Assembly (NCBI GenBank): GCA_030248195.1
Contig: JASAND010007789.1
Location: forward strand, 56,970-120,969
DNA: 64,000 nt
Origin: Trissonchulus latispiculum
Taxonomy: Eukaryota > Nematoda > Enoplea > Enoplida > Ironidae
Direction: 5' to 3'
In this document: positions 1 to 12,400 of the stretch, one piece after another
How positions within the stretch are numbered: the stretch's first letter is position 1
Layout: the number at the start of each line of letters is the position of its first letter
Translations under genes and position numbers: made by a program
The notes under the pieces: generated by a model
The model's input: only the letters and a program-made list of their open reading frames with translations
Told to the model about the DNA's origin: nothing
The model's database searches: none

Positions 1-340
1 CTCAATAATAAAATTCAGAATTCTTTACATTATTTTTAAATTTTAAAAAATTTCAAATCCTCTAGTTGCGGCGGGCGATCGTTGCCATAATCGTAGTCAA
101 TTGTATTTATGCAGAATAATTTTAAACTCTAAATTAATTGTAAGTATTTCTGGTTTATAATCATCAGTTTTACAACCTTTAGCTCCAGCAATTAGGTGTT
201 TTCCATTTCTTTAGCAGCTTACTAATTGGGCACCCTAGGGCAGCGCCTTTTTCCTGACGCAACAAAATAAAACGTTGTGTTAAATAAAATCGTTTTAATG
301 CAAATTTTTTTACAAACGAAGGTGCATGGTGTTGTTATAG
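1..340. other. AT-rich sequence, no feature recognised
   Basis: This is intronic or upstream sequence of the protease gene, ending in the acceptor TTATAG. No exon, RNA gene or repeat unit is recognised. Confidence 0.5.
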
Positions 341-448
341 GTCGCTTGCCTGGCTCCTTTTTATGTAACGACGGCTTAATTATTGGACAATACGACCTGT
401 GTGACAGCGTTCCTCATTGCCCTGACTATTCGGACGAAATGAATTGCA
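341..448 (+). CDS. LDLa module exon (four cysteines), phase 1-1
   Basis: The acceptor TTATAG ends at 340 and the donor A|GTAATA starts at 449. The exon encodes a module with SFLC, DLCD, HC and a Ca2+-binding DYSDEMNC end. It lacks the first and third cysteines, which pair with each other in normal LDLa folds. As the first exon seen it starts in phase 1, so more coding sequence lies upstream of the window. Confidence 0.75.
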
Positions 449-3400
449 GTAATATTAATTACATTGTTTTATCAGGAATATGTATACAGTACATGTAGAA
501 ATGCATACAGTGCAATGCATGCACAATGAGACAAGATAATTTGGGCTAGAATATCCCACAGCTAAAAGTGCGTGATTACTTCAGCTTTTAACCATCTCGT
601 GAAGTTTAGCAATATCTGAGGTCCAATTATTGAAGATTGACACTCTGTAGCGAGATTTGGCCAATCACAAGCTGCACTAGGAGAGGAGTCCCGTAGTGAC
701 CTTGTGCATTCCTTTTTACATACTAAAATTATGAATATTTCAGAATGCTTGACTTCTCAAATCCGATGCAACAAAACAGGACAATGTATTCCAGGCAGCA
801 CAGTCTGTGATGGAATGTTTGACTGTTTAGACGGAGAAGACGAATCCAAGTGCAGTAGGTCTCCCCTCCTCTGGTAATACGAAAGGTTGATAATGACAAC
901 GAGAAGAGAGTACGAAAAGAATATAAAATTGAGCTAGCTGCCAACTTTATCTGCGACAATATTTAGAGCCGTTATCGCGTATAGTGTTTGTGCATATATA
1001 AATTGGAAATGCATGTCAATAATTATACTATCAAGAGTGTATAATAGATAACAGTATGAAACTCTTAAGCTAGCATGTAGAAATCATGCTAGGTATGCTC
1101 GGTTCATTAACTCGGAACCCGCCCCCGTAACGTCCCGGGGTAGGGTCCCACTTAGCACTAATTACATGCTTTCATATAAGCGTGTATCTGCTTGTAATCT
1201 GCAACAATTTTCATATCATTATAAAGGGCTAAAAATTCTACAAAGCTGTCGAATTAGTTTTTTTAATTGCATTAACCCAATTAAAGTTATAATTAATTAA
1301 TTAAAGTAACTAATTACCTACAGTAAGCCTTAAGCTAATGGGCCAATCAGTCACCTGGCAGTGGCACACGCTTATATGAAAGCGTGTAATTAGTGCTAAG
1401 TGGGACCTCCCCCGGGACGTTACGGGGGCGGGTTCCGAGTTAATGAACCGAGCATACCTAGCATGATTTCTACATGCTAGTTTAAGAGTTTCAGACTCTT
1501 ATCTATTATACACTCTTGATACTATAGCTAATCTGGATTCTGAAATGGTTGGTTAGTCTGTTTTAGTCTGTCCATTTGAAGAGAACTACAAGTGCCAAAA
1601 TAGCAGTGTGTGTATTCGTAACGACTTCGTTTGCGATTACATGTTCGATTGTCCCAACAGAGACGATGAAAAGAATTGTCCAGGTAATTGTAATAATTTA
1701 CTACCATACTACTGACCGTACCTACTGAAACTAAAATCTTGTGATGGGTGGCATTTAATTTAATTTAACAAATTTAATATGGTAATCTTATAATAATGTA
1801 AAGTAATACAATTGGTATTGTTGTGTTGGACCGTTGTTCTGCAAAATAATCAAACACTAGGGTCATTATGTAATAAATAGCAGATTTCAGCAGAAAGCGA
1901 TGAAGACTTTATATGTTCCAATGGTATTAGAATTCATGTATCAGCAGTTTGTGATGGGCTTTCCGACTGCCCGCAGTTTGAGGATGAGCGCCTTGAGCAG
2001 TGTGCAGAAGGTAACTAAAAATCTACCAAGTCTATCGACTGTGGAAATGAAATAAATTTTACTTAAAATTGGTCGGTTGGTTTTAATCTTCAAAAAGGAC
2101 ATTTACTTATTGATGAAGGTTCTGAATTCTCGCTCGTCATTCTAAATCACAGACAAATCTCTGCATTTGACCAGAATCTCGTTTCATCGTTTCAGAAGCG
2201 AACAGAAACATTCACCTTACCAAGATCCAAAAGTCCTTAAGTAAGAGTAAGAAACTTTTACACTAGCATGTACAAATTATGCTAGGTATGCACGGTTCAT
2301 TAACTCCGGCCCCCCGTAACTTCCTGCCTGCTTGCTGAGTGTCCCATTAGCTTAAGGCATACGGAAGGTAATTTATTGGTTATTTTTATTAATTAATTAT
2401 AAATTTAATTACCTAAATGCAATTAAAAAATAAATCGACAACGTTTTAGTATTTGTCTACTCGTTTCTTTTTGCTTAATACAAAAATTCGAAGGAATGTA
2501 ATCTGCAACAATTTTTATATCATTAAAAGACCAGAAAAAATGCTACAAAGTTCTCGTTGTCGAATTAGTTTTTTAATTGCATTAAGCTAATTAAAATTAT
2601 AATTAAGAACCAAAAACAACTGATAAACTACCTACCGTAAGCCTTAGGCTAATGAGACCAATCAGCGAGCAGACAGACACAAGCTTATATAAAAACGAGT
2701 ATTTAGTGCGAAGTGGGATCCCTCCGGAAGTTACGGGGGTCCAGAGTTAATGAACCGAGCATACTTAGCATGATTTGCACATGCACATCGTAAGAGTTTC
2801 TTACTCTTACTATATGTATTCTTGGCCTTACAGCAAGTTAGCAATGTGATCTAAGTCTGGATGTTAACGAATTTGACCTAAAATTTGGTGGAATTAAAAA
2901 TGTTCAGCAATGCTCACATATGAGTCGACAGTGGCGTTTGTATTTCTCAATAAGGATAGGGATAACACGATTGTCTGTCGACCTTTGTATACCTACGCAT
3001 CATCCAAGTTTATGATTTCATATAATTCGTTGTACTATTACCAAAGGTTCATAACAAAAGAAAAGTTAACTAATATAAATTGTAGGATTGCGTTTCAGCT
3101 TGCAAAGCCGCAGACTCAGACTACTTTCTGTGTAATAATGGTTGGCAGTGCATGGATAAGTTGAAAAAGTGTGACGGCAACTACGATTGTGATGACGGCT
3201 CAGACGAAAGCGGGGACTGTTGTAAGTGTAGGGGATCAGAACATCGGAAAGATTGATAGGTCTGAACTGTAAGTTCAGATGATGGCCCGCTCGTGTAAGA
3301 ACCAGCACTTCTGGACAACGAACTTCTGGAACTGTGACGGGTGACCAAGAAGGTAAAAAGGTCCAATGAGTCAGGCCAGACACCTTGAAACTTATGCAAC

Positions 3401-6400
3401 CTATGAGAGAGTTGGGAGAGGGCTGAAGTTGTCACTCCGGATTAAAGAATTGGCCCGATCTGGGATCGAACCACGACCACAGTGCAGTGAGACGTGCTGA
3501 CCACCTGGGCCATCTGCTGAACTTCCAGATCATGCTTATCAACCTTTCCTATGGCTGCTTCCGATAAGCAAAATCTGAGCTGTTTAAAACTCTGTGCTCG
3601 AGAATGGTATAAATTGAACTTCTTTGTGAGTATATCGCAAACGGTTGGCTAGAGTTGTTTCAAAATTAACGGATACGCCCATTACGAATCCACAACGATA
3701 ACATTTGTTTGTAGTACTTCTACCGAGGGATGGTGAGCCAAGAAGAGAGAAGGGATTATCCAGGGATTACCAATCTAGTTTTGTTTACTTTCCAAAATCG
3801 TTATTGTTAGGGTTACCACAGCACAGTTTAGCACAAATTCGTGAACTATTGACTAACCAGATTGTAAAATATGTCTTTATTTTTCCAGCCTGTAATCCAG
3901 AAACACACTTTCAGTGCATGCGACCAACCCATATGTATACCCAAGATTGGCCGAGACTGAATGGCACCGATGCTAAAAAGGATAACTTAAAACTGAAGAA
4001 TGAGAAGTTCCAATTTTTTGTGGAAGTAATACGTCCTCTGTTCAATCAAAATCAAGTTATATATTCCTGTACTCATGCTAGCTAAGGTTGATTTTTTGTT
4101 TCATATAATTGAGTAATTTAGTGCTAAACCGCCAGTAAACGTAAACTTAAGCCCGGTACACACTAGGCAATCCGCAGGCAATCTAATTTCCAGTAATTTA
4201 GGAGCAATGGTTTTTTCCTTCCTTTTTGCCACTTGCCCTTTGCCATTTGCCACTCGCGCCACACATTCGGAGCACAGTGTGCGTTATAAATCTCTGAATA
4301 AACACACGCAGAGCCGTGCAAGTTCTGGGACTGAGCGGTATTTATATGTTTTGTAGATACCACGCATGAGCGATTCTACCAAACATCAGCAAGAGGTAAG
4401 CTAAAACCTGTTTGCAAATAGTAAACATAAATTATATCTACCCGTCGTATCAATCATATTTTTCATTGCTTCACCTCTGGAGCTGACCGCTAGCTGGAAG
4501 CTGAAGAAAAGTTCATTCTCGTCGTTTATAATTCAGGTTCGTTGAATCCTCCGTTAACTGCTCATACGTGGGATCTTTTCCACAATCCCCTCCTCAAATC
4601 CAAATGATCCAAATGCGTTCATATTTTATTAGAGTGCTACCTGAGGTTCAGTGATATCAACGATTGTTAAAAACTTTAGGTTTTTTAAAATTTTAAAATT
4701 TTTGAATTTTTAAAAAATTTTCCGGTAGAATCGATGATGCCGAGCATTGTTTCTTGTTGCAACCATCATCTGAAAATGCTTTCTGCTATCTCCACAGCGG
4801 CTTTAACTGTAAAGATCGAAGGAAATTGCTGCCCACAATAGTAACACGATTACTACTGTATACTGGCGGCCTTTTCCTTTGATCGTTACAGTTAGAGCCG
4901 CTGTAAAGGTCGCAGGGCGCATTTTCATACGTTGGTACAAGAAGGCAACATGCTCAGCATCATCGATTCTACCGGAAAACTTTTAAAAATTCAAAAATTT
5001 TAAAAAAATTTAAAATTTTGAAAATTTAAATTTTTTTAATTTTTGAAGCCACTGAGCCTCAGGTAGCCCTCTACCGAAATATGAACACGTTTGGATCTCC
5101 CAATAACCCTTAACCCAACCACTTTGTTTTGAGGAGGGAATTGTGGAAAAGATCCCATACGTGTTGCAAGTGTTTCCGTCCCTTATCGTTGATGGCTAGA
5201 GTAAAGCTTCTGCTTGGTATGACTCCTTTGCATCCCCCAAGCTACACCCACAGGCAGGTGGTAAGTATTCCAACGGGTTTAGTTAGTAGACCTAAAAGAA
5301 GCACCTTGCGGACGCTTGCTGGGGTCCTATTTACAAACATGTCATTACAATTAACAGTAGAACTCATATCTTACGCAACGAACGACCCTAAGCTACATAA
5401 ATTGGTTTGATATATATGCACTAATTTCTTGGTCGCTCTTAGAAGTTTTTCATATTTTCTCTACAGACCGATGTTTGCATTTAGAAGAAAACCAATTCTA
5501 ATGACTACAATATGGCGAATCATGCACTGATCGGGATGCGGAACCGGCTACTGGAATCATGCTGGGAAATAGGAACTAATATTGAAAAAATCACTGTTTT
5601 GTCTCAAAAATCAAAACAAGACGTGATGCGAGATTTGGAACGAATTAACATTACCCTACATGCAGCAGTGTCAGCAGTTGAGAATAAAACAACACAACTG
5701 CACATTTCTGACAGAGCTGTCATGGAAAAAATTGTTGATACATTAAATAACATGTTAGAGCCCTTGGAAAAATTGATCATAGTAGGATACAGGGATCGGC
5801 GTGATCTGATTTATCGATTACAACAGATTCAACTTCAGCTAGGTAAAGTATTTTTAAGCAGATAAGTACCTATATCCATTTCACAAGTATAAATATTTCC
5901 ATATTTAAAATCCAGAATGAGAATTTTAAACTGACTCAACGTTCTTTTTCAAAATTTCTGAAGTCTGTATATTGCCTAATTCACGATTCATAGTTTGAAC
6001 GTTATTGGTCATTGTAGTAGGTGGGTAGAATTAGTACACCAAGAAAATTTCTACTTTTCGTTGTAGACATTGTTTCTAAGTTGATTAGAAGAGCTTGGCC
6101 TCAAAAGGTGAAAGCTCCGGAACCCAAATTTCAATCAGGAGGAGACACATATAGATGGGGACCTGCTCCTTACAGAGAATCACGTTTTGTTTCCAACCCC
6201 AAGATGCTGTTACCTTTCATACCGTATTCTCCACCCGCGGACACTCTGTGTATTCCTCGAGTCTATATGTGCGACCTAATACAACATTGCCCCATGGGTG
6301 ACGATGAAAGTCAATGTGGCAAGTTTTAATACAGTTACATGTTTTTGTAAGCTGATTCAATTGCATGACATGTTTTTAGTATGCTGAAGTTAGTTAAATT

Positions 6401-9400
6401 TGGTAGAAGTTCAAGCTCTCTCATCATAATAAAGCGGTTCATCAATCATGACAGTGCGGGAACATCTATACATCTTAACTAATTGCAATGTACCCAAAAA
6501 CATTATGCGATTAAATCACTCTTAGCACTAATATCTTAGTATTTTGTCATCATGGGTCACATCAGAAGCAACCGCAGTTTCTCATAATTTTAATAATTAA
6601 AGAAGAGACATTTCCCTCGAATTGAATTCTTGGCTTTGGTATGTCATCTTGACAAGGGACTGATAAGTCTTTTTAAAGGATGTATATTTCTAAGGCTGAT
6701 TGTTTCAGAATGTGATTTGGAGCTTGAAATAGGCTGTACAGATATGGGATTTAAGGGGCCCTGTCTGCCAAATCCACTCAGAACAAGACAAGAAGTTCCA
6801 AGAGGATGTCAGCAGGATGTCGGTGGCACAGGGGATTATCCATTCTGTGAGTTATCCGCCCTGCCGCAGAATTTGAGATGGCTGAGTTTGCGTTTAGAAA
6901 ACATACAAAGTTCCGTTCACAGTTTTACACTATATATACTGTTTGCATCATTGCTGTATTGCTATATTCCAACATATCTACATGTTGTGTTCGCTCATCA
7001 TCGCGAAATTTTATCGTACTATAAGTCTCTTTGGTTTTAAAGTTTTACCAAGAGTCCATAGTTTATTCCTTAATATTATAGAAGAAGAGTAAGCCACTAG
7101 AGGGCTTCTCGGCTTATGTCGATCTGAGTAGGGGCAAACGTTTTCTTCTATTGAAAGGATTAACTTAATAACTCTGTCCACTTAAAATCAGCAGGGGTTA
7201 ATTTCTTTCCAGTTCTACCAATAGTGCAGTTTAACTCTGATGCACTGGACAGGAATAAAGAGGGGGGTCTCTTAGTTAAATGTAATTTTGTGCATTTAAT
7301 CAGTAAATAGATTTTACTTTTTAATTTGAAATTTGTTGAACTTACTAAGAATGTAATTATCAATCCATTGCTTGAACAGTTTTTAAATTGTGAAAATATG
7401 AATGAATATGAAAATATACGTTTTCAAGGGAACTAGTTAAATTCAAATAATTTTCTAACTTTACGACTTAAAACTTTAATGTTTAAGGGTAACATCATTA
7501 GAAACATTAATAGTAAGATTATTGTAAACTTAAATTAATAAAGTAAAAAGCTAAAATGCAACTTTGCAACAAGTTATTGTACCAGCAGTTTCAGGCAATT
7601 AATTTTATTCCTAACAATAATTGAACAACTAATATAATTTAACCTCAGTGCATACAAAAACGTTCTTTTAACATTCACCCCCTCTTTATTTTTCTGTCCA
7701 GTGCATTAGAGTCAAACTGTACTATTGGTAAAACTGGAAAGAAATTGACCCCTGCTGATTTCAAGTGGACAGAGTCATTAAGTTAATCCTTTAAATCAAG
7801 AAAATTTGTATCTCTACGGAGATGGCGTATTCCTAGTTGTCATACATCCTAGTTGTCATACACGCTATGATTGGACCGCTAGAAATCATGTGACAATTTA
7901 ATGCTCCGCCCTAATAAGGTAATTTCTTCTTGTTTTTGAATGACATTGCACACAAAGTATAAGGAAGAGTGAGATACAAAATTTAATATATACTTTTTGA
8001 AGAATAGCATTATTTAAAATATATTCATCATTTTTTAAAAACAGAAATTAATAAACGTATATAAGTTACGTACGAATTAAAATACGAACGGCATATATCT
8101 CCAATCCTCAATTAAGTAAGATTCTAGGGAGTTATACATATATAACGTTTTTAACTTTTTTAAAAAACTGAAAACTTTTGAATTAGCAATTTTCACTTAA
8201 AAAACTTCGCTTAGTCTTAAAATCCTATTCCAGACTGACTCAGTATATATTTAAATTTTATGCTTAGTCTGAAATTTATATATATTTGATAATGCATTTA
8301 AACAAAAATAAGTTAAACTACAAAATTCAGTTAAAACTAAAATTTAGCCTTAGCACAAATTTACATAAATTTCAAAATTACTCTACATAACCTCTTCCAC
8401 CACTAAATCAATGTATGACTAGGATGTATGACAACTGGGAATAAACCACGGAGATCCGCTGGCCACTGCAGTCCTCTTTCTGTGCATAGCACAGTCAGAG
8501 AGGTTTTGATAAAACTTTCTCTGGCTATGTTGCAGCACAGATAGAGCCGAGCTGGCTGTCCTCTTCTTGGACAACCAGGCAGGAGCTCCACAGATTAGTT
8601 CTCTCTGGGTAAGAGCGCTCACAGCGCCCATTGGCTCTCTCCTGTTCGGACTAAGGCTACGGCCTTAGTGACTGCAGGCAGGCGTTTTTCATTATTTCTT
8701 TATGGTTAATCCTTTAAATGGAAGAAAACGTTTGCCCCTACTCAGATCGACATAAGCCGGCTTCTCTTCTTGGCATTGCGTAACGGTGCTCCGACCACAA
8801 TACGCTAATGTTCCCCCGTTTGGTGGGGGGGTCGACAAGCATACCCCCTCCCCGTTTGGTGGGGGGTAGGCAAAAGGGGTCCCCGTTTGGTGGGAGGGTA
8901 GGCGGAATGGGGTCCCCGTTTGGGGGGGTTGTCGCCAAGTCAGGCTAAGATTGGATGAATCTGATTGACTGTTGGCATCCCCCCCAACGGGGACCTCTTT
9001 TGTCTACCCCCCACCAAACGGGGACCTCTCTTTGCTACCCCCCACCAAACGGGGACCCATTCGCGAATAGAACAAAAACTACCGTAATCCTCTGCTCTGC
9101 CCCCCCACCAAAGGGGGAGGGGGTCTCTGCAATCTGATTGGCTGTTGGCTACCCCCCCCCACCAAACGGAGGGGGGTTATGCTTTGTCGAAGAGAGCTAC
9201 CCCCCACCAAACGGGGGAACATTCGCGTATTGTGGTCGGAGCACCGTTACGCAATGCCAAGAAGAGGAGCCCTCTAGTGGCTTAATCTTCTTCTTATATA
9301 TAGTGCAATTATGCACTCTTGGTTTTACTTTCTTACTTTCTGAATGAGACAAGAAAAGCTATAAAATTTTAAAACGTCTTTAAATTTTCAGTGTGCACAC

Positions 9401-12400
9401 CTATAAAGTAAGAACCTTGCACCAGCAATGATATACATTGTTAGGGTTGAGATATAGGGTGAGACATAGGGTGGAATCGAGTGCACATGTCCAGGCTACT
9501 CAACCTAGGCTAGACTCAAACTATCTCAATATTACCTTAAGCAGCTGTACAAGCACTGCTGTATATGCACTTCAAAGCTTCTACCACAGGATAACGCAAT
9601 ATTGGAAATACAGCCACGTCACATCATGTGACAACTAGACTAACTTAGACTTAGCAGCCGGCAGTTGCAGAGTCATAGAAGCTCTTTAGCGTCTGTTGTA
9701 GGAAAGAATAAGCATCCCTGGTCGGTATCCCAAAGTGCAGAAACTGAAGCCAAAATGGACTATAATCATTAATCAAAAGCAAACTGTTAAAATATTATTT
9801 CTGCTGTAGCTTGCGTTAATGTTCTGATCTCAATGGGCCAAGAACATCGCCTCTGTGATGGAATTCCCGACTGCCCAACCGGGGAGGATGAATATCAGAG
9901 TTTATGCACCGGTATATAAATTTGATATATTTGTTTTGAGTTATTGAATGTGTTTTATATTAAACTAAACATACAATCTGATTTGTCAACTTGTGAATTT
10001 GTTAATAAACAGTGTTTACCCTGGCTAAGTTCTACATGATAAATAATTTTTAGTATGTCCAAAAAGCCAATTTGCCTGCGAACAGACTTTGGACTCTCAA
10101 TGTCTTAATGTTGAAGAAGTTTGCGATCAAACGCCTCAGTGTGCTAGTGGACGAGATGAAGAACCTTCGATTTGTTGTACGTAACTCTTCACCTTGTTTC
10201 TATTTATGTAATTTGTATAGCGTATATGCTGACCGGCCCAATTAGCACCCACCCAACCCTACTGTTGTTGTTTACTCTAATCTTTAGTTGTCATTTTACC
10301 AGCGTAACCTAACTATATAAATATTAATAATACTATGAACTAGGTAAAGTATTCATTTTATTCTTTTCTTGGGGCCCTAATTTACTGTATATTTCAAGTT
10401 CAATTTCCAACTGAGTTGGGTTGGGTAGACCGTAATACGTACTATTGTTGCAATATTATGATCCTGGCTGATCCTGGCGGTGCTTATCTACTCGCCTTAC
10501 GTATCGAATACTTAGAGTTTACCTATTAATATAGATTTTGTTTGTGTTGTACACAGTAATAGTTTTCAAAAATTTTCAGCTATGCGCTTTATGTTTTATT
10601 TGCAAAACCGTTTTATATCATTAATAATTGGCGCTAACACATTTTAAGACAATTTCAAGTGAAAACGTAATCAAGTGCAAATTTTGTATCCTTCAGACAG
10701 AACCTGGCATCCTTCACAAAGCTATGGCAACTTTGAAGGATATGCTCTGCTGACCATTCGGGGATATTTAGGCTCCTACTGCTTTGAGATTGACTCAACT
10801 TTCTCCGGCGATTCCGTCAATGATGCATTGGATGCCAACAAGCCATACTTAGAACAGTTTTGCGAAGCTGCCCTTGATGGGTATTGGCTGCCTAGTTGAT
10901 ATTGACATTTAATTTTACTAAGACAATCGACACAAGCTAATATTTTAAATTTAGATGAATCCTCAATTATACAAAACTAACGTTTTAGCATACTCTTGAT
11001 AATATCGACTATTGTGTTCACAATTTTAAAAGAAATTTCTCGAAATACTTTAAATGCTTTAAACCAACTATAATAGCGCACACGTATATTGTCTGTCTTG
11101 CACTTTACAGGAGCTTTGATTCAGCTGAACTTAGAGAGGCGAAGGCAGTCTTAAAGGACTTTGGAGCATTTAAAGTGCAATTGAATTCTAACCTTGAAAT
11201 CAATCCAGATCTCAACTCCTTTCAATACAAGTACGAATGCTTATATAGACTATTACATACTTTAAGTATGATGACAAGGTGATTTCATGGTCGTGAGCGG
11301 AGCGCATTAAGTCGCGCGTCTACGACGCACACACATCAGCGCGAAAACCTAGCTATGAAATCTACATTAGGGTTAGACTGATCTGGAGGCGGCAAAATTG
11401 AAAGAACTACAGGGGCCGATCCTATCATTATGGGATCGAGTTGGATCCGGATCGAACCCATTTTGGGATTCAACCCCAAAATTTTGATATTGACTTAATC
11501 CTGCTTTTAATCCAGTCCTATCAAACTTTTTGGGATTGGGATTGAGTTAATCCGGATTCAAATTTTTCAACCCCGTTTTCAATACCGTTTTCAAGCCCTT
11601 TTTGGATCCAACTTTGATCCAGTATATTTTGAGTGGAGACTTGTACTGAAGTTGTACTGTTCACTATGCGGAATTCCATTCTACAATTCTAATGTTGCCA
11701 CAATTCTTGATTAAATTAAATTAAATTCAGATTAAACTTGACATAAAAATTTTTTCAGGCGGCAGAATTTCTTGCCGTTTGGCACAAATGAGTACTCCTA
11801 TAGGGCCTCTCTATATGCCAAATTACAGCCTTATAGCTCATACCAGTAATAAAATTTTCCTTTCGTTAACCAAAAAGTTTTAAATTTTTGCCGAAACTTC
11901 TACTTTGAAAAGTAATTCCCTTAGATGCAGATAAGATACAGACTAGAGCTGGGGCCGGTTCCACTAGAACCGGTTGGAACCGGAACCGGAACCGGAACCG
12001 GAACCGAACCGGAAGGATTTTTAGAACCGGAACCGGAACCGGAACCGGAACCGGAACCGGAACCGGTAGAATTTGGAACCGGCCGGTTCCAGGCTCAAAA
12101 ATTGAGCTTGAACTAAAATTTTTCCAAAATATCAAATTTTGAATAGTTGGATTTTGGGCCAGCAGCATTGGATTCTAATTCATGAGTCTGTTGTCTCTGA
12201 AGCTGAAGCTGGAACTGCGTTGGCACGAATGTAGAATCAGAATTAGCGAATTTTATAATTCGAATTCGGCGATTGCTACATACCAATATTCGAATAGTTG
12301 TTTACATTTCAAGAATAGTTAACGAATAGCTCGATGAACGAATATTCTAAATATTTGTTTATTCTCACTTAGTTAATTGCTTCAATATTAATACGGACAA

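Noticed and set aside
10881..10899. Stop codon TGA after LPS as the end of a gene at 10897
   Set aside because: A donor at 10881 in phase 2 joins perfectly to the next exon, and downstream exons continue in phase to the protease domain.
11925..12168. Open frames encoding EPEPEP / PVPVPV repeats
   Set aside because: They are translations of the GGAACC hexamer array in the hAT end, open on both strands by composition.
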